Of a stretch of DNA of 64,000 nt, positions 22,290-34,659 are shown piece after piece. Source of the stretch: Whitmania pigra (taxonomy: Eukaryota; Annelida; Clitellata; Hirudinida; Haemopidae); the NCBI GenBank assembly GCA_021613335.1, contig JAJTWR010000266.1:6133501-6197500 (forward strand). The letters are read 5' to 3'. How positions within the stretch are numbered: position 1 is the stretch's first letter; each line of letters opens with the position of its first letter. The position numbers and the translations under genes are program-made. The notes under the pieces are model-generated. The model was not told the origin of the DNA and ran no database searches. It saw only the letters and a program-made list of their open reading frames with translations.

Positions 22290-23690
22290 GGCATTTATCG
22301 GTGAAATCCCAATAACATTAAAATTTTACTGCTAAATTTTATAGTATATTAATTAAATACGACTTTGTGAATGAAATAAAGGATTGGGTCATTGTTTGGG
22401 TCAAAAATCCGCAGTAATTTAATAGATGACTGTCTAAATTGTGTGATTCTTGAACCTGGGCCAAGTTTATGCAACGCACTGCAGACAAATGCTCCACTAT
22501 GCATATGTGATGCAAAAACACAAAAGTCGAATACGTTAAGTAATGCCCATTGCAAGCTACACATTTCGCACATCTTTCAGGTTATTCATGGATACCATCA
22601 CAAAAGAACTTTTTACATTTACTCAACGCATAAAATTGATTTAGTGAATTGTTTCTGCAATTTTTTTGATTTTTATATTTGCTTGTAAAACTGTATAATA
22701 ATATATGTTATGTAAATTCTATATGGGTGGTCCAATAATCTGGAACAGGGCTCCTCCGAGCGACCTTTGAGTGAAATTGAAGTATTTTTGTGCAAACTCG
22801 AATTTGGTTTATGTTTTTCGAGTGTATAAAATGACCTCAAAAATGAATAAATAAGTTTGATTAAATACGCAAGTTATTTGGGACCTTATAATTATTAGTG
22901 AGTCATTTTATGTGGAATGGACAGGGTGAAATTGTGTCAGGAATGATCTGGTTCAACTGATTTTCAACTGGTCATAATTGCCCTTGCATTCGGTCAAATG
23001 TCCACTTTTCAATTAAAATGCATTTAAGACATCAAACAATTACCACACATTTTCTAATCATAAAAGTGTAGAACGTATTTGAGAACACAAAAAAATAATC
23101 ATATTTTATTTTATGACAATTATTTGGATCATAAATTTCCAACTCTATTGATTTTCTCATCAGAATGAGAAGCAATTCACGTACGTGTTTGAAATTTTAT
23201 TTGAATTCATTGCACAAAATTGAAAGACTAGATTGACCATTTCGCATCTTTTGCTGATTAAAAATTTTATCTATCTAATGTGGTGCCAAGCTCGACTGCT
23301 ATTATGCGAGTTTCCATTTAGTTTCCAGTCCGATCGTGAGGCGGGTACACTATTAGTCTAGATGTGGGCGGTAACGCCTAACTATACATCGTCCATACTC
23401 CCCCAACTTTGATCAGTAAAATACATGTGAAAATTTTGCCATTTATCTTAAAACCTAAAGAGTCGACGTGAAAATAATTGTGAAAGTTAATCGTGAAAGA
23501 AGAGCCATTGTCATGAAATCGTTAAAGCTGCTAAAAAATATAGAGCACCTAATACTTCCATCTTCTCAACCAATGGACGAGTGTGAAGCTGCTCTTACTT
23601 TCTCTTCCAGAAGCTGTATGAAAGCCTTATTTCTGGGAAAGAAAGAAAGCGATCAATATATTTTTGACGAGTTCAAACATGCTGGAACAA
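22290..23690. other. 3' flank of the cholinesterase, no gene recognised
   Basis: Holds a GGGCCAAGTTTATGCAACGC word at 22461, also present as a near copy at 17572, and a transposon-end-like GTGGTCCAATAATCTGGAAC at 22727. No coding region was identified. Confidence 0.4.
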
Positions 23691-23693
23691 ATT

Positions 23694-26600
23694 TCAGAAA
23701 AAAAATATTGTGCTTAAAACGTAGGCTATGAAATTGAAAGAAATATTTATAATTTTCATCTCCAAGTAATTTCTTGAATGTCCTCTGCATTTTGCTGCCT
23801 TTTTAAAGAGCCTTTCTTTTGCTTCCCAATGTTCTGTAGTAGTATTATTTTAAGATTTCGTTAGACGTGTGTCAAGATGCTAATACTGTTTAAACACAAT
23901 TTATTTCAACTTACCACCTGCCGCCACTAATTGCGGCAGAAATTCGTCCCAGAAGGCGCACTCTCGTATTCGAGGACCTCTTCCAATAGCTTTTGACTTG
24001 TCCGTCTCTTTTAAGAAACGCGCATTCAATTCCAAATACTCTTGATCATTTGGTGTGTAGAGAGGCCAATCACCTGATACCCTAACTCCTGGGATTTGAT
24101 TCGGATCTCTAGCGAATTTTAATAAAATAAGCGACGATAAAAAATTAAATTCTGCTTATTAGAGGGTATCGAAAGATTAATCGTATTGGTAATAACGACT
24201 AATTATTAACAGATTTCTTCTGCAACCTAATATTTAATAGACGTAAACAAAGGCTGCAATAAATAAGCATAAATACCAATGTTCCAGGGAAAGCTCAGTT
24301 AAAATAAACACTTAGGAAGTAGATAATAAGACTTGAATATCACAAAGAAATCAAGAAGGTGTCGTCAAAGACGCATGACTTATTCTGGAACTCCTCTGAG
24401 AACAGTGAAATGTCTTCTAGAAGGTCGCCAGTCGACGCCGACTTTTATGTCATTTCTCTTGCGGCCACTCCGTGCTTCATTAAATTGCATGATTGAGAAA
24501 AAATAAGCATTACTCTTATAATCTTAGGGCACATGCACGGACTAAAGCACTCAGTAGCTTTCGCGAGATAAAAAAAAAGTTATTATTATGATTCATTTTG
24601 AGATTCTAGTAATCGTTACAATTATTGAGCATTAAACCTTTTAATAAAACCGGTATGCATAATGGGGCGAGTTTCTTTGGAAGCACAAAATTGAGCACAG
24701 AACGAAGGGATTATTGAATTAGGCCCGTCCAGAAGAGGGGACGAATTGTAAATTGGACGACGATTCAATTTTCTTCGAATGAAGAAATTGCACAAAATGA
24801 ACGTTCACGGTCCGAGTCGTTCGATGAATCTTTTCACTACTGCAAGTGTGCTGCCTTTGAATACCTGATTGACCAAGTCATTCCTTCATTAATATAGATC
24901 AAGATTATGCAGTGACAATCAATAAGTTGAATTGTAGGAGACGGAACGAAAAATTCGAAATAGTTTGATAGTGTTTTAAGTTGTTGACGATCCATTAACA
25001 GTCAATTAAGCCCTACTTACGGAAAATAAACAATTTAAAACATTCAAACTATAGAACTTTATAGTTTACGCTTTCTGAATGCTCGCTCCAAAGAATCGCA
25101 ACACAGGAATTGCTCAAAATCAACATCAGAAGCAGAAAGAGAGTTATAAAGGAAATTCCCGAAAATTTTACGCCAAACTGAACACAACATACCGTGGCCT
25201 AATCAAATAATGTGCGCAAGATTGACTCCAACAATCGGCAAAAGTTTTTCGTACATTCTGTTTCGTTTGGAAAACATGAAGCGTTTTAATGAGAGTTTAG
25301 AAAAACCTTAGTTAAATCGAGAATTTTGCAAGTAATAATTAAATTGCAATTTACTTTTACTCACCCAGTCTTTGCAAAATTGGTCCAATAGTGCATCACT
25401 AATTGGCTAAAATTTTTGTCTTCTTCACTAAAATTTGAGTTCGGTTTAAATCCTTCACCAAAAACGAACATTATGTCATCTCCGTGAAGCACTCCCATCC
25501 ATACTGGCCAAGGATTGGTGCTGTACCTCTGGGTGAGATAATACATGTAAACATTCTCCCCAACGGAAGAGTACAATTGGGCAAACTGATTAACTGGACA
25601 AACAAAGTAATAATCAGCAACAGCGGCATCAAGGGCCATGATATTTATCCTCGTGTTCTCCATATCCATCCAGTTCGTGTACTGAAATCGAATGGCTTCA
25701 AGAACAAGTGGAGATATTGTTTTATTGTACTGAGGATAAAAGTAAAACAATCTTTCAGTGCTTGCCAGAAATTCTGACCTATTCATTGACACTTTTTTTA
25801 AACTTAAAAAATCTGTGAGTTCGTAAATAAGAAAATATGATCCTTCGTTTGAATTGCTACCGAGCAAAATAGGACAACGTTTGAAATTGCCCTTGCGCAG
25901 ACTATCGATTGGAGACTCCAATAAAAAAGTTCCATCGATGACCGGCAAGAAAGGATATTGCACGGGACCTCTCGTAATAAACTGTTCGTCGGCCAATTGC
26001 TGTGGTGAAATATCTTTTAAACAGTTCGCTATTGCCTCCATGTCATTAAATGTCGGCTTACAACGAAGGTATTGAACTGCAAACTCTATAGATCTATGCT
26101 TGGCCTGTTCCGCAGTCAAAGTGGCCCAGGGCATGTTTGCTACTCCGCTTTGAAGTATGACTCGTTGGAATTTGCTGTGGCTGAGAGGAGACATTAAGTG
26201 AAGGCTCACACTTACTGCCCCCGCACTTTCTCCAAACAATGTGACATTATCTGGATCTCCTCCAAAATGCTTTATGTTGTGCTGAATCCATTCAAGGGCC
26301 ATGAGTTGATCAAACAATCCTGCATTTCCGGGTGCTGAGGGATGATTTAAACTCAAAAATCCGAATGCGCCTAATCTGTAGGCAATGGATACCACGATTA
26401 TCGAGTTGTTAGCAGCTAAAACTTTCCCATCATAAACGTTCAAAGTCGTCGTTCCTGTATAAAATCCGCCTCCATAAATCCAGACCATAACAGCTGACTT
26501 TCTCAATCTCGGTTGAGTTCTGGGAACCCAAATGTTTAAATAAAGGCAATCTTCACTGACGTTTGTAGTCGGATTCCAAACCTTAGTACCCTGAAATTCT

Positions 26601-26914
26601 TTTCCAAATGCCAAATCTGGAAGTTGATAGCATGGTTTCGGAAGTCGAGTGGCATCATAAATACCACTCCATTTTCCATAAGGCTGGGGATGTCTGAACC
26701 TCAAGTGCTTGACTGGTGGCTTTGCAAATGGAATTCCGAGGAATGTGTTCACTGCTTTATTGAGATTTGGCACGTAATATCTCGAACCTCTGACTCTACC
26801 ACTTTCAGTAATCACAATCAAGTCGTCGTTGCTGCACTGAAGAACGCCCATTAGTTCAAGGAATGCCAAACAATAGGAGAGAGAACGAAATATAAAAAAT
26901 CCAGCATTTTTCAT
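23694..26914 (-). CDS. cholinesterase (acetylcholinesterase-like), GPI-type C-terminus
   Basis: Minus-strand exons 25365-26914, 23915-24108 and 23694-23833 join in phase and predict 627 residues. A hydrophobic N-terminus is the likely signal peptide. Alpha/beta-hydrolase landmarks: choline-site Trp in KVWNPTTNVSEDCLYLN (W113), oxyanion hole IYGGGF, nucleophile S230 in FGESAGA, acid E357 in SNSNEGSYF, and H478 in WMGVLHGDD. Acyl-pocket aromatics read QYPFLPVIDG. The six cysteines expected for three intrachain disulfides are present (95/123, 285/298, 439 and ECAFWDEFLP in exon 2). The FAKTG/DPN intron is at the family's conserved place. The last exon has one extra Cys, then a hydrophobic end, as in GPI-linked dimeric AChE. 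The known role is hydrolysis of acetylcholine outside the cell. Kinetics cannot be read, so butyrylcholinesterase-like specificity is possible. Confidence 0.9.
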
Positions 26915-29900
26915 TTTGATGGATTAATGACTGAAAAGTTCTTGATCTATGGAATATTTGACAATTTTTAACATTATTATTAAAACATTCTAGGCATTTG
27001 TGTTTTCACAAATGATTAAGGCATTGAAATCTTATTACGTGATTATATAAATATGTATGCGTCACCCATATTAGCAAAAGTCATTCGGATAATAAAAATA
27101 ATCTATTAATAATAATAATAATAATTTGTTTATGTGGCTTAAAACTTATTGACAATCTTTGACAATTAAATAAAAAAATTAAAAAAAATCTAGAGCTATG
27201 CCTCATAATTACAAGATTTATGAAATAACTACAAAATGAAAATGCTATTGCAGAAAATGTATGTTATCATCGCAAATTGGTTATGAGATATTGATGAAAT
27301 AATTCTTCACCTTGAAGGGCAAGCGAATTTATCGGTAAGCCATTAAAACTCAGCTGTATTGTGACATCAGCAACTCCGCAAATGAACTGAGACGAAGAGT
27401 AGCTCCCCTGCAATGCATCGTAAGGTTATTTTCATGACTGCGTAGGTGTTTAAGTAGTGTCTCTCGAATGATCTTTCAATTTGTATAAAAATCTAGAGAA
27501 ACATTTTAAAGGTCAAAATCCAGAATATTCAGGTGAGTGCGAACTTGATGGAACACGAACTAAAGGCAAACACTAAGCGTATAATTCACTTCCTCAGACA
27601 GTCTAATATTTGTTCTTCCTCCAACGACGCCCGATTTTTGCCAGGTTGATCGATATCTGGTCCCCATGATATCTCACAACAATTCTCAGGCTGCACGTGC
27701 ATCAGAAATTCAAGCTCTCAAAATTTGAATTATTGTCAACAAGGTAGGAGTTGTTTCGGGATAACTTGTGAAGCGATCCAATTCTTTCAGTTCCTACCAA
27801 CGAGTTGTTGGTAAGATTGCATCAAAGTAACCGAAATTTAAATGAATCGATAGAATATATGTAATTCTCAAACAAATTCATTTAAAACAGGACGTTTATG
27901 AGCAAACATAAATGATATTTATGTATAAATAAAGTTGCCTTAAATAAGGTATAATTCCAAATATGTTTAAAATATATTCTTTTCCAATATTAGTCTTTAT
28001 TGACATTACTTTTCCTCCGGAATAATCCAATAGAGTTTTTGTTCATGTAGTAGCCAGGAGTTTTGCAGAAGGGAAATGTTAACGAATGATGAAGAGAATG
28101 TGTTTTCTGCGGGCGAGCAGAACAGAAAGTTGCCGGCATTATTCCCGGGGGTATAATTTGCCGGGGCGAGGCGTGATGTTTGCATGATTACGCCGCTGTT
28201 TCTTCTCTCTACCATTAAAAAGCTCTTCAAATCACAGAAAGGCAATTGGTCTATAACAATTATTCGTTATCTCAGGAAAATTTTATGATATAGAACGATT
28301 TATATTATTACATTAATAATTTTCTTAAAACCATATCATACAATACCAGATGGATACAAATCTTAAACCAACGGAGCAGCGGCATTTTAAAGCTGTGATG
28401 ACGAATCATTTTCATTCTCAATCTTTTTGCAATCAAGAGCTACTACTTTCTCAAAAACATTTTTTTTAGCATAAGATAACTTCGTCTGCGTGAAGCGAAA
28501 TGTTGAAAGTATGCGGGGCCACTGAAATGAACAATTTCCAACATTGATTGATAATGCAAGACTCAATAATGTATGCCCAACCCGCTAGAAGGATTAATCC
28601 CTTCATCAGTAGACTGCAGATGTTGACGAATTTCAAGTGTTCTAGTCGAAAAACATTGACGTTTTTCACACTTTGTCGTTAGATATTGTTTATTACTTTC
28701 TGCATTTCCAAATAAACACTAATCAAGATAAAAGCGAGATTTCGCAATAAATTTATCAGCAATTATTACAACATTCCGGGCTTTTGGAGACAAAACGATA
28801 ATTGGTCGAATTAATTGTAGAAGAAATTTTATGAGCATTAAAATTGTCTACATTACTTTACCTAAGATTTGTGTTCATTATTAATTTTTCATTTGCAACA
28901 ATTATTTAATTTGAAAACAAAGCGATCTCATCGTCATTCGCTTATCTAAATTCTCAATTTTACAAATGGTCTTTTTACAAATCAATTTGTCATTTCAATG
29001 ATGTTGCAGGAAGAAAGAATTTCTATGAGTATCGAGAATATTTGAAAGGATTTTGTATCTTGAAAACATTGTTTAGCGTCATTTTATCTCAAGCATTTAA
29101 TTCCTATATTGATTTTGAACCTTCTCGTATTTTCGATATGGAACTTTCCGCTTCATCTACTAGTAAAGCTTTACTTGAGAGTTTTAATTAGTTTCGTTTT
29201 TGCCTGTAAGCTTACTGCTAGTGAAATTTATTTCAAAGTGTAGATTGATCGCGAGCGGCAGACTTAACGGAATAGAGAAAGATATTCAAAACAAAAATTA
29301 CAACTTCCGATCCCACCAATTCTAGCAGGCTCACAACAACTGACATCCACGTTCCTAGGAACAAAATAAATAATGCTTTTTGCTTTTGGTGTTTTCTTGA
29401 CCGGCAGAGAATTTTACTTGTTTATAGCAGTTGAACGACAACTAAAATACGAGCGAAAATTATTACATAAAATTGTTAATTAATAATTGTTAACAAGAAT
29501 AAGGACGAACATTATTTAAAGAACTAGTATAAAAATAAAAAAATGTAACGTTTTACGTCTAATTTTTTTGGCTGCAAAGTTAGTGTCCCTATAGGCAGTT
29601 TTTACAATATTCTCAAATACCAAAATTTATGTTAACCATTCAAAAACTTAACCATTGAGTTCCTTATAATGTACATTGCCTCTCCTCTACTCGTTTGCTT
29701 TGACTTTCTCTGTTTTTTCATTTCATTTTAAACTCTTCTTTCCTTGCGATGATGTTCGATATCCGATGTCGGCTAACTTTGAAGTCCTTGCTAAATTTTG
29801 AGATAGAATTAGTTCCTTTAGGAGAAACTACCTCAATTTTCTTTTCCAACGGCAGCCATTTTCTTTTCTAAGAATCTATCGCTAACAATCTATTGGAAAT

Positions 29901-30800
29901 CGACCAAACGTCACTTAAACAAGAGCGAAACAGGACTAAACAGAAAGTTTGAAATATAACATAAACACAAATCCATAAACATTTTATCGCCCACTTTTTT
30001 AAAGTTTTTTTATTTAATTTTTTTTTAATTTTAAAAATTTATTTAAATTGTTTTTAAACCGTGCTTATGGGCAAGTTTTGAAACCATTTCAGGCATGCTT
30101 TTATAAAAGTTTGACAGGTTCATAATTTAGCACTGTCATTAAACGTCAAATTGTATTACCAAATATCCGCTCTTGAAAAAAAAACGTCCCTAGAATCAGT
30201 TTTTCCTTCTATCAAGGTGTCCGTGTAGGCAGTTTTTACTGTAAATAATGAAACTTTTCTTCTATTGATTGCACGGTACACAAAAATTGCCAGCATTTTC
30301 CCGTTCTACTATCACCCCTAACAACAAATATTACATATAATTTGGTTCTAAGTAATGGGAACATCTTTGTGTAAAAATTGTAAATCATTTTTAGTCTAAA
30401 TTTAGTGAAAACTAAATATTTTTACATTTTCTAATTAAGCGGATTTACAAAAAAATCTTAAATTTAATGCTTGTAATGATTGATAGCTTATAGTCTCTAT
30501 CTTCTCAATCTTCACATGACAAGCAAGATATTGAATCGAGGAGGAAGTTAAAACTGATAGCATATTTTGTGTAATTTGCTTTGGCCCCTTTTGAAATCCC
30601 ACCGTGGGTCACCCTACAACACAGCGTCACACTTGGACTATTCTGGCGAAAACAGCATTAAGTTTTTGGATACACCTGGAGAAAGACATTGAGAAAAACA
30701 TTCAAATTATATCTCGATAAAGAAAGTTAAATATGTTATATTTGAATGAAAATTGGAAAAGCTAGGCTTCTCAATAAAAGCTAAGTTATTGTTATTTATA
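26915..30800. other. cholinesterase 5' flank, gene-poor
   Basis: No coding exon was recognised. Possible 5' elements on the plus strand are TATAAAA at 27484 and a strong splice-donor CAG/GTGAGT at 27530. A GC-richer patch lies at 28095-28200. A GTAGGCAGTTTTTAC-like word occurs twice (29588 and 30223). The rest is AT-rich and featureless. Confidence 0.4.
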
Positions 30801-30804
30801 AGAA

Positions 30805-32300
30805 TTAGGGCTGCGAGCGATTAAAGTTTTCTCGATCGATTAATTGAAATGTAATAACGTATTAATCGACTAAATTCTATTAACAGTAACGCACATATAT
30901 TCCAATTACTTTTATCCGATCTTGTTAAGTCGCAACAATGGATTATTCAGTATGCACAGCATGCAATCACCTGACCTTAGTTAGCGAAAACAATAAATGA
31001 CTTAACTTAACAGTTCACACGCGTAAATTAGTTATCTGTTTAAAAATTTGAGATTTAAAATCTGAAAATTAATTTAGTTGTAAACAGCAATATTACTGTA
31101 GTGCCGGATCGATAATCGTATCGGATATTTCCCGAAAATAAGCCCTAGCATGATTTTACAACATGCCCTTATAAGCCCTATCTCGAAAATTAGCCCTATC
31201 CCGATAATAAATAATAATAGTCAGGGCTGTTAAAATCGCAGTATTGGTATCGCGGCGATACTTTTTGAGTATCGGTTTACTTTTGGTCATCAGCATCGAA
31301 GTATCGCCGATACTTTTTGGCTAGCGATACCAATACCAATATTTTTTCGAGCGTTCTAAAATTATAAAAGAATTAAAATAATAAAAAGTTAAAATAATGT
31401 TAATTGGCTCATTGATGATCGAAGAGTTTTTTATTAACTTAAGTTTGTAGAAAGAGCGCTCTCATCTTGCAGCACTAATAGCCTGGGTTAGGAAGATATG
31501 CAGCAAAATCACAACATTAGGGCAGAATCTCCAAGGCCGTATCTCAGTATCAGTATAAAGCTCAAAAGTTGATTGGGACCATCAATTTGGCGTTTCCTGA
31601 AGTTTCCAAAAAATTCTTCAATCTTTTATTTTTGGCACAAAACTCTTTTTCTCCATGTCTTCATCAACTACTACCAATAATTATAATCATCAAGCTGGTT
31701 TGACGATGCGAGAAAGGCGTATTTGTTTGCAAGATCATGAACTTGCTGAAATCTGACTCTTCAATAGATATAGTAAAAAACAGAGGAGGGGTCGTTTTTC
31801 TATTTTTTTATTTTTTACGTACCCCCTCAAAATGCCGCCCTTGGCACTTGCCGCTAGGGGCGGACCGTCCCTGATGCTCAGCTCGCAGCCATTGTCCATT
31901 CTCAATTTAAGCTTTACTGGTCCAGTAAAGTAATGACACAGAAGACTTGTCCACAAATTTCTTCGAAGCCTTTTCCAACCAGAGACAAAAATTAGATGTT
32001 GGTGGGGAGAGCTTATTTAAAGGTTAATAGCCTTATTTAATGGCCATGAAATAATATTGATTCTCGAATTACTAACTCTCAATAAATTCCTATAAATAAA
32101 TTTTTAATTGATGTTGTATGGTGAGTAAAATTAATTAAAATTTTTTTAATTTTAACTTTTAGATTATCTAGCTTTTTATCATTACCACTAACTATTTAAC
32201 AAAAGTAGTTGTAATTAACTAGCCAAAACCAAAAGTAGTTACCTACTGTGTGACAACTGAAAATGTAGTTATAAATAAAGTGCCCAACGCTGCAAGTAAA
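30805..32300. repeat. cluster of decayed DNA-transposon ends
   Basis: Several hAT-type termini lie close together. AGGGCTGCGAGCGATTAAAG is at 30809, with ATCGATTAAT words after it. CAGGGCTGTTAAAATCGCAG is at 31223, with repeated GTATCG words. A minus-strand CAGGGACGGTCCGCCCCTAG ends near 31875. A minus-strand GCAGCGTTGGGCACTTT ends near 32295. A CCCGAAAATAAGCCC word pair is at 31130-31200. No transposase could be read. Confidence 0.5.
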
Positions 32301-32784
32301 TAAGTATAATTTTCACATGGACAAATTTGTTAGCTAAACTTTTTAATTGGTAACTATTATTACGGAATATTTATTTCAGAATTTTAGTCTGATTAACCTT
32401 GACCATGAGATCTTATGAACGACCACATTTTTCGACTAGAAGACTCCTAACATAGAATCAAGTGACTGTGAAAGTAAGAAAATTAAGCGATTACTTAAGC
32501 ATTAACCAAGGCATTTCAATTAGTCTTGAAGTTTGTTGTCTCTGTTGCAAGACGCACTCCTCAATTGTTGCGAGCCTGTCTTTCTGTTGGCTTTGTGAGA
32601 GACACAAGATTCAGTGTATAACATCTTTTTACTGTCTCGGTTGAGTTTAGCCATCAGATCATATCTGAAATAAATTTCTCAGAAGCAATGATATGAACAA
32701 AAAAATGAGATTTTAGCAGAATACTATTATACGAGCAATAAATTATTTTATATATATTTGGCATCTTTTCTTACATGTTGTCCT

Positions 32785-34368
32785 TCAATTATTTGCCATA
32801 GAGGTCGTCCCATAAGCAGTTCCAACAATCTCAGAATCCATCATAGTCTGAAGTTCTATATTCAAATCCTCATCTTGATAGTTTAATTCTAATAACTGAA
32901 TACTTGCTTTAATAAACTTACTCAAAAGCTTTTTAGTTTGAGGACCCCGGATTATTTCAATACGTTCTTATTTGGTAAATAAAACTATGGTATAAAAGAA
33001 TTATAAATTTAGATATTTCGATTTTTTTCAACGTTGGCGTTATCATTTGCATTCTAGAGTTCCTTTAGCTCCGTAAAAGAAAGAATCAAACATAACTGAA
33101 ATAATACTTACTGAAATGTACAAAATTCGAAACTTTATTTACCTGTTCCTTTCCAGCTCGTTTAATTCAATAGTTGTTCTGATTGTGGTAGTCGTAATAC
33201 TGGATCCATTACTGCTTCCACTTAACTTATCTTCGAGGTTTTCTCGTTTACTTGCTTCTAAATTCTCGCTTGAGAGCTTGATTTCTTCTATACTCAAACC
33301 AAGAAATGGAATTTCTTCACTCCGGCATTTGGCACCTAAATTATTTTTGATACAATGAGGAGCCAGAAGAAAATATTGATGTTCTTTCAGTAGATCGAGG
33401 AAATCGATAGATTTTGATTCGTTGGTACTAAAGTATAAAAATTTATGTTTATAACTTGCTTCATTTTTTTATTACTTTTTAGACGAGAAACTGACTTGGG
33501 ATCTTGAGGTGGCCAATTATGACGAAGACATGATTGGCGGAGCATCTGAAAATCTTTATTATTATTCACTTCGAGAGTTGAATTAAGACCTTGTGGCCAG
33601 ATGCTGTCGTGAAGAAGAATAATATCGTTTTGCAGCCACCTAGTACAATTTTGGCCATCTAAGAGACAAACACATCCTAACAAATATATAAATTTATTTT
33701 TCATATATGACTCCATACTTTTGCTGTTTGTGGGGAGCCAGTAGAAATGCCAAGAAGAAGCGAGAGAAGTAACCAACAAAGCCGTCAAGCATCCAGATGT
33801 TTGTCCATCAAAAGATGATTTTAAAAGGTGTTCAACGCTGTCCAAGATACTTCTGGAGTTGCCTACGAATCTGAAATAAGGCACCGCTTTGTGAAGGAAA
33901 ACGAATATACCTGCTTTGTTTTTGAAACAATCTTCAACTTCATGCCAGATTCGACTTTTCGTCATTATTACTCCCTTGGACTCAATCAAGTGTTTATAAA
34001 TCTAGTTCTTATAAAAATCTAGCATAATATCATAATACCTTGAACTTTTCAGTTTTCAGTTTTCCTGCACTCACACCCTTGTCGCTTTCTCCCCACCAAC
34101 CACTCCTCAGCTTCAAATCCACTGAGGATATTTTCTTCGCCTCCAGCATTAACTTATACCATTCACAAATCTTCATCAACAGCGCACCATCATCGCATTC
34201 AAATTTAGTGCACCGTGATTTCACAATCTGAATTGATTCGTGGAACATCCTAACCTGAATTAGAATTTGTTTTAATATAAAAATATTATCTATCTCATAA
34301 TTCTTGTTAGGGTAAATCGGTTCCGAAACTTGAGAAAGAATTTCCCCAACATTGAGATATCGGTTCAT
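32785..34368 (-). CDS. unrecognised six-exon gene
   Basis: Minus-strand exons join in phase with GT-AG sites: 34330-34368, 34039-34254, 33719-33980, 33496-33658, 33143-33427, 32785-32920. The predicted product is 366 residues. It begins MNRYLNVGEILSQ, continues through a charged helical part (KICEWYKLMLEAKK), a hydrophobic middle (GCLTALLVTSLASSWHFYWL) and a Trp-rich stretch (CTRWLQNDIILLHDSIWP), and ends in a Ser/Thr-rich tail. There is no signal peptide, no clear transmembrane anchor and no catalytic motif that I recognise. In-phase joining over six exons argues for a real gene. The start is chosen because a stop lies directly upstream in frame. Function unknown. Confidence 0.55.
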
Positions 34369-34556
34369 TCAGCTATGCATATGGTATAACTACACTTGAT
34401 AATAGTAACAGACATAGATAATTGATATGATAACTGATATTTATAGATCTTAATACTATTTTATAAGTTTTCTGTAAAAAATAAAATACTGCTTTATAAC
34501 ACACGAGATTTTTCTCATGTTAGTGAATAATAAACATTCAAATAATTGTTACTAAC

Positions 34557-34658
34557 TTCTTTGCTGCATCTTCCCAAAAAGCTGGTATCTCCATCTATCA
34601 TTAAACTTTTATACTTGGAGTAATCGAGTGTTCGAAAAGTAATTGTCGCATTAGACAT
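34557..34658 (-). CDS. possible coding exon upstream of the unrecognised gene
   Basis: ATG at 34656-34658 opens 34 codons (MSNATITFRTLDYSKYKSL...) ending at a GTTAGT donor. It cannot be joined in phase to the next exon I recognise because of the TGA just before 34368. It could be a separate gene or an alternative first exon. Confidence 0.25.
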
Positions 34659-34659
34659 T

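Noticed and set aside
23468..23731. 87-codon plus-strand frame
   Set aside because: Overlaps, on the other strand, the terminal coding exon of the cholinesterase, which has a strong acceptor and in-phase join.
28006..28245. 79-codon minus-strand frame in a GC-richer patch
   Set aside because: No start context, no homology recognised, no splice partner.
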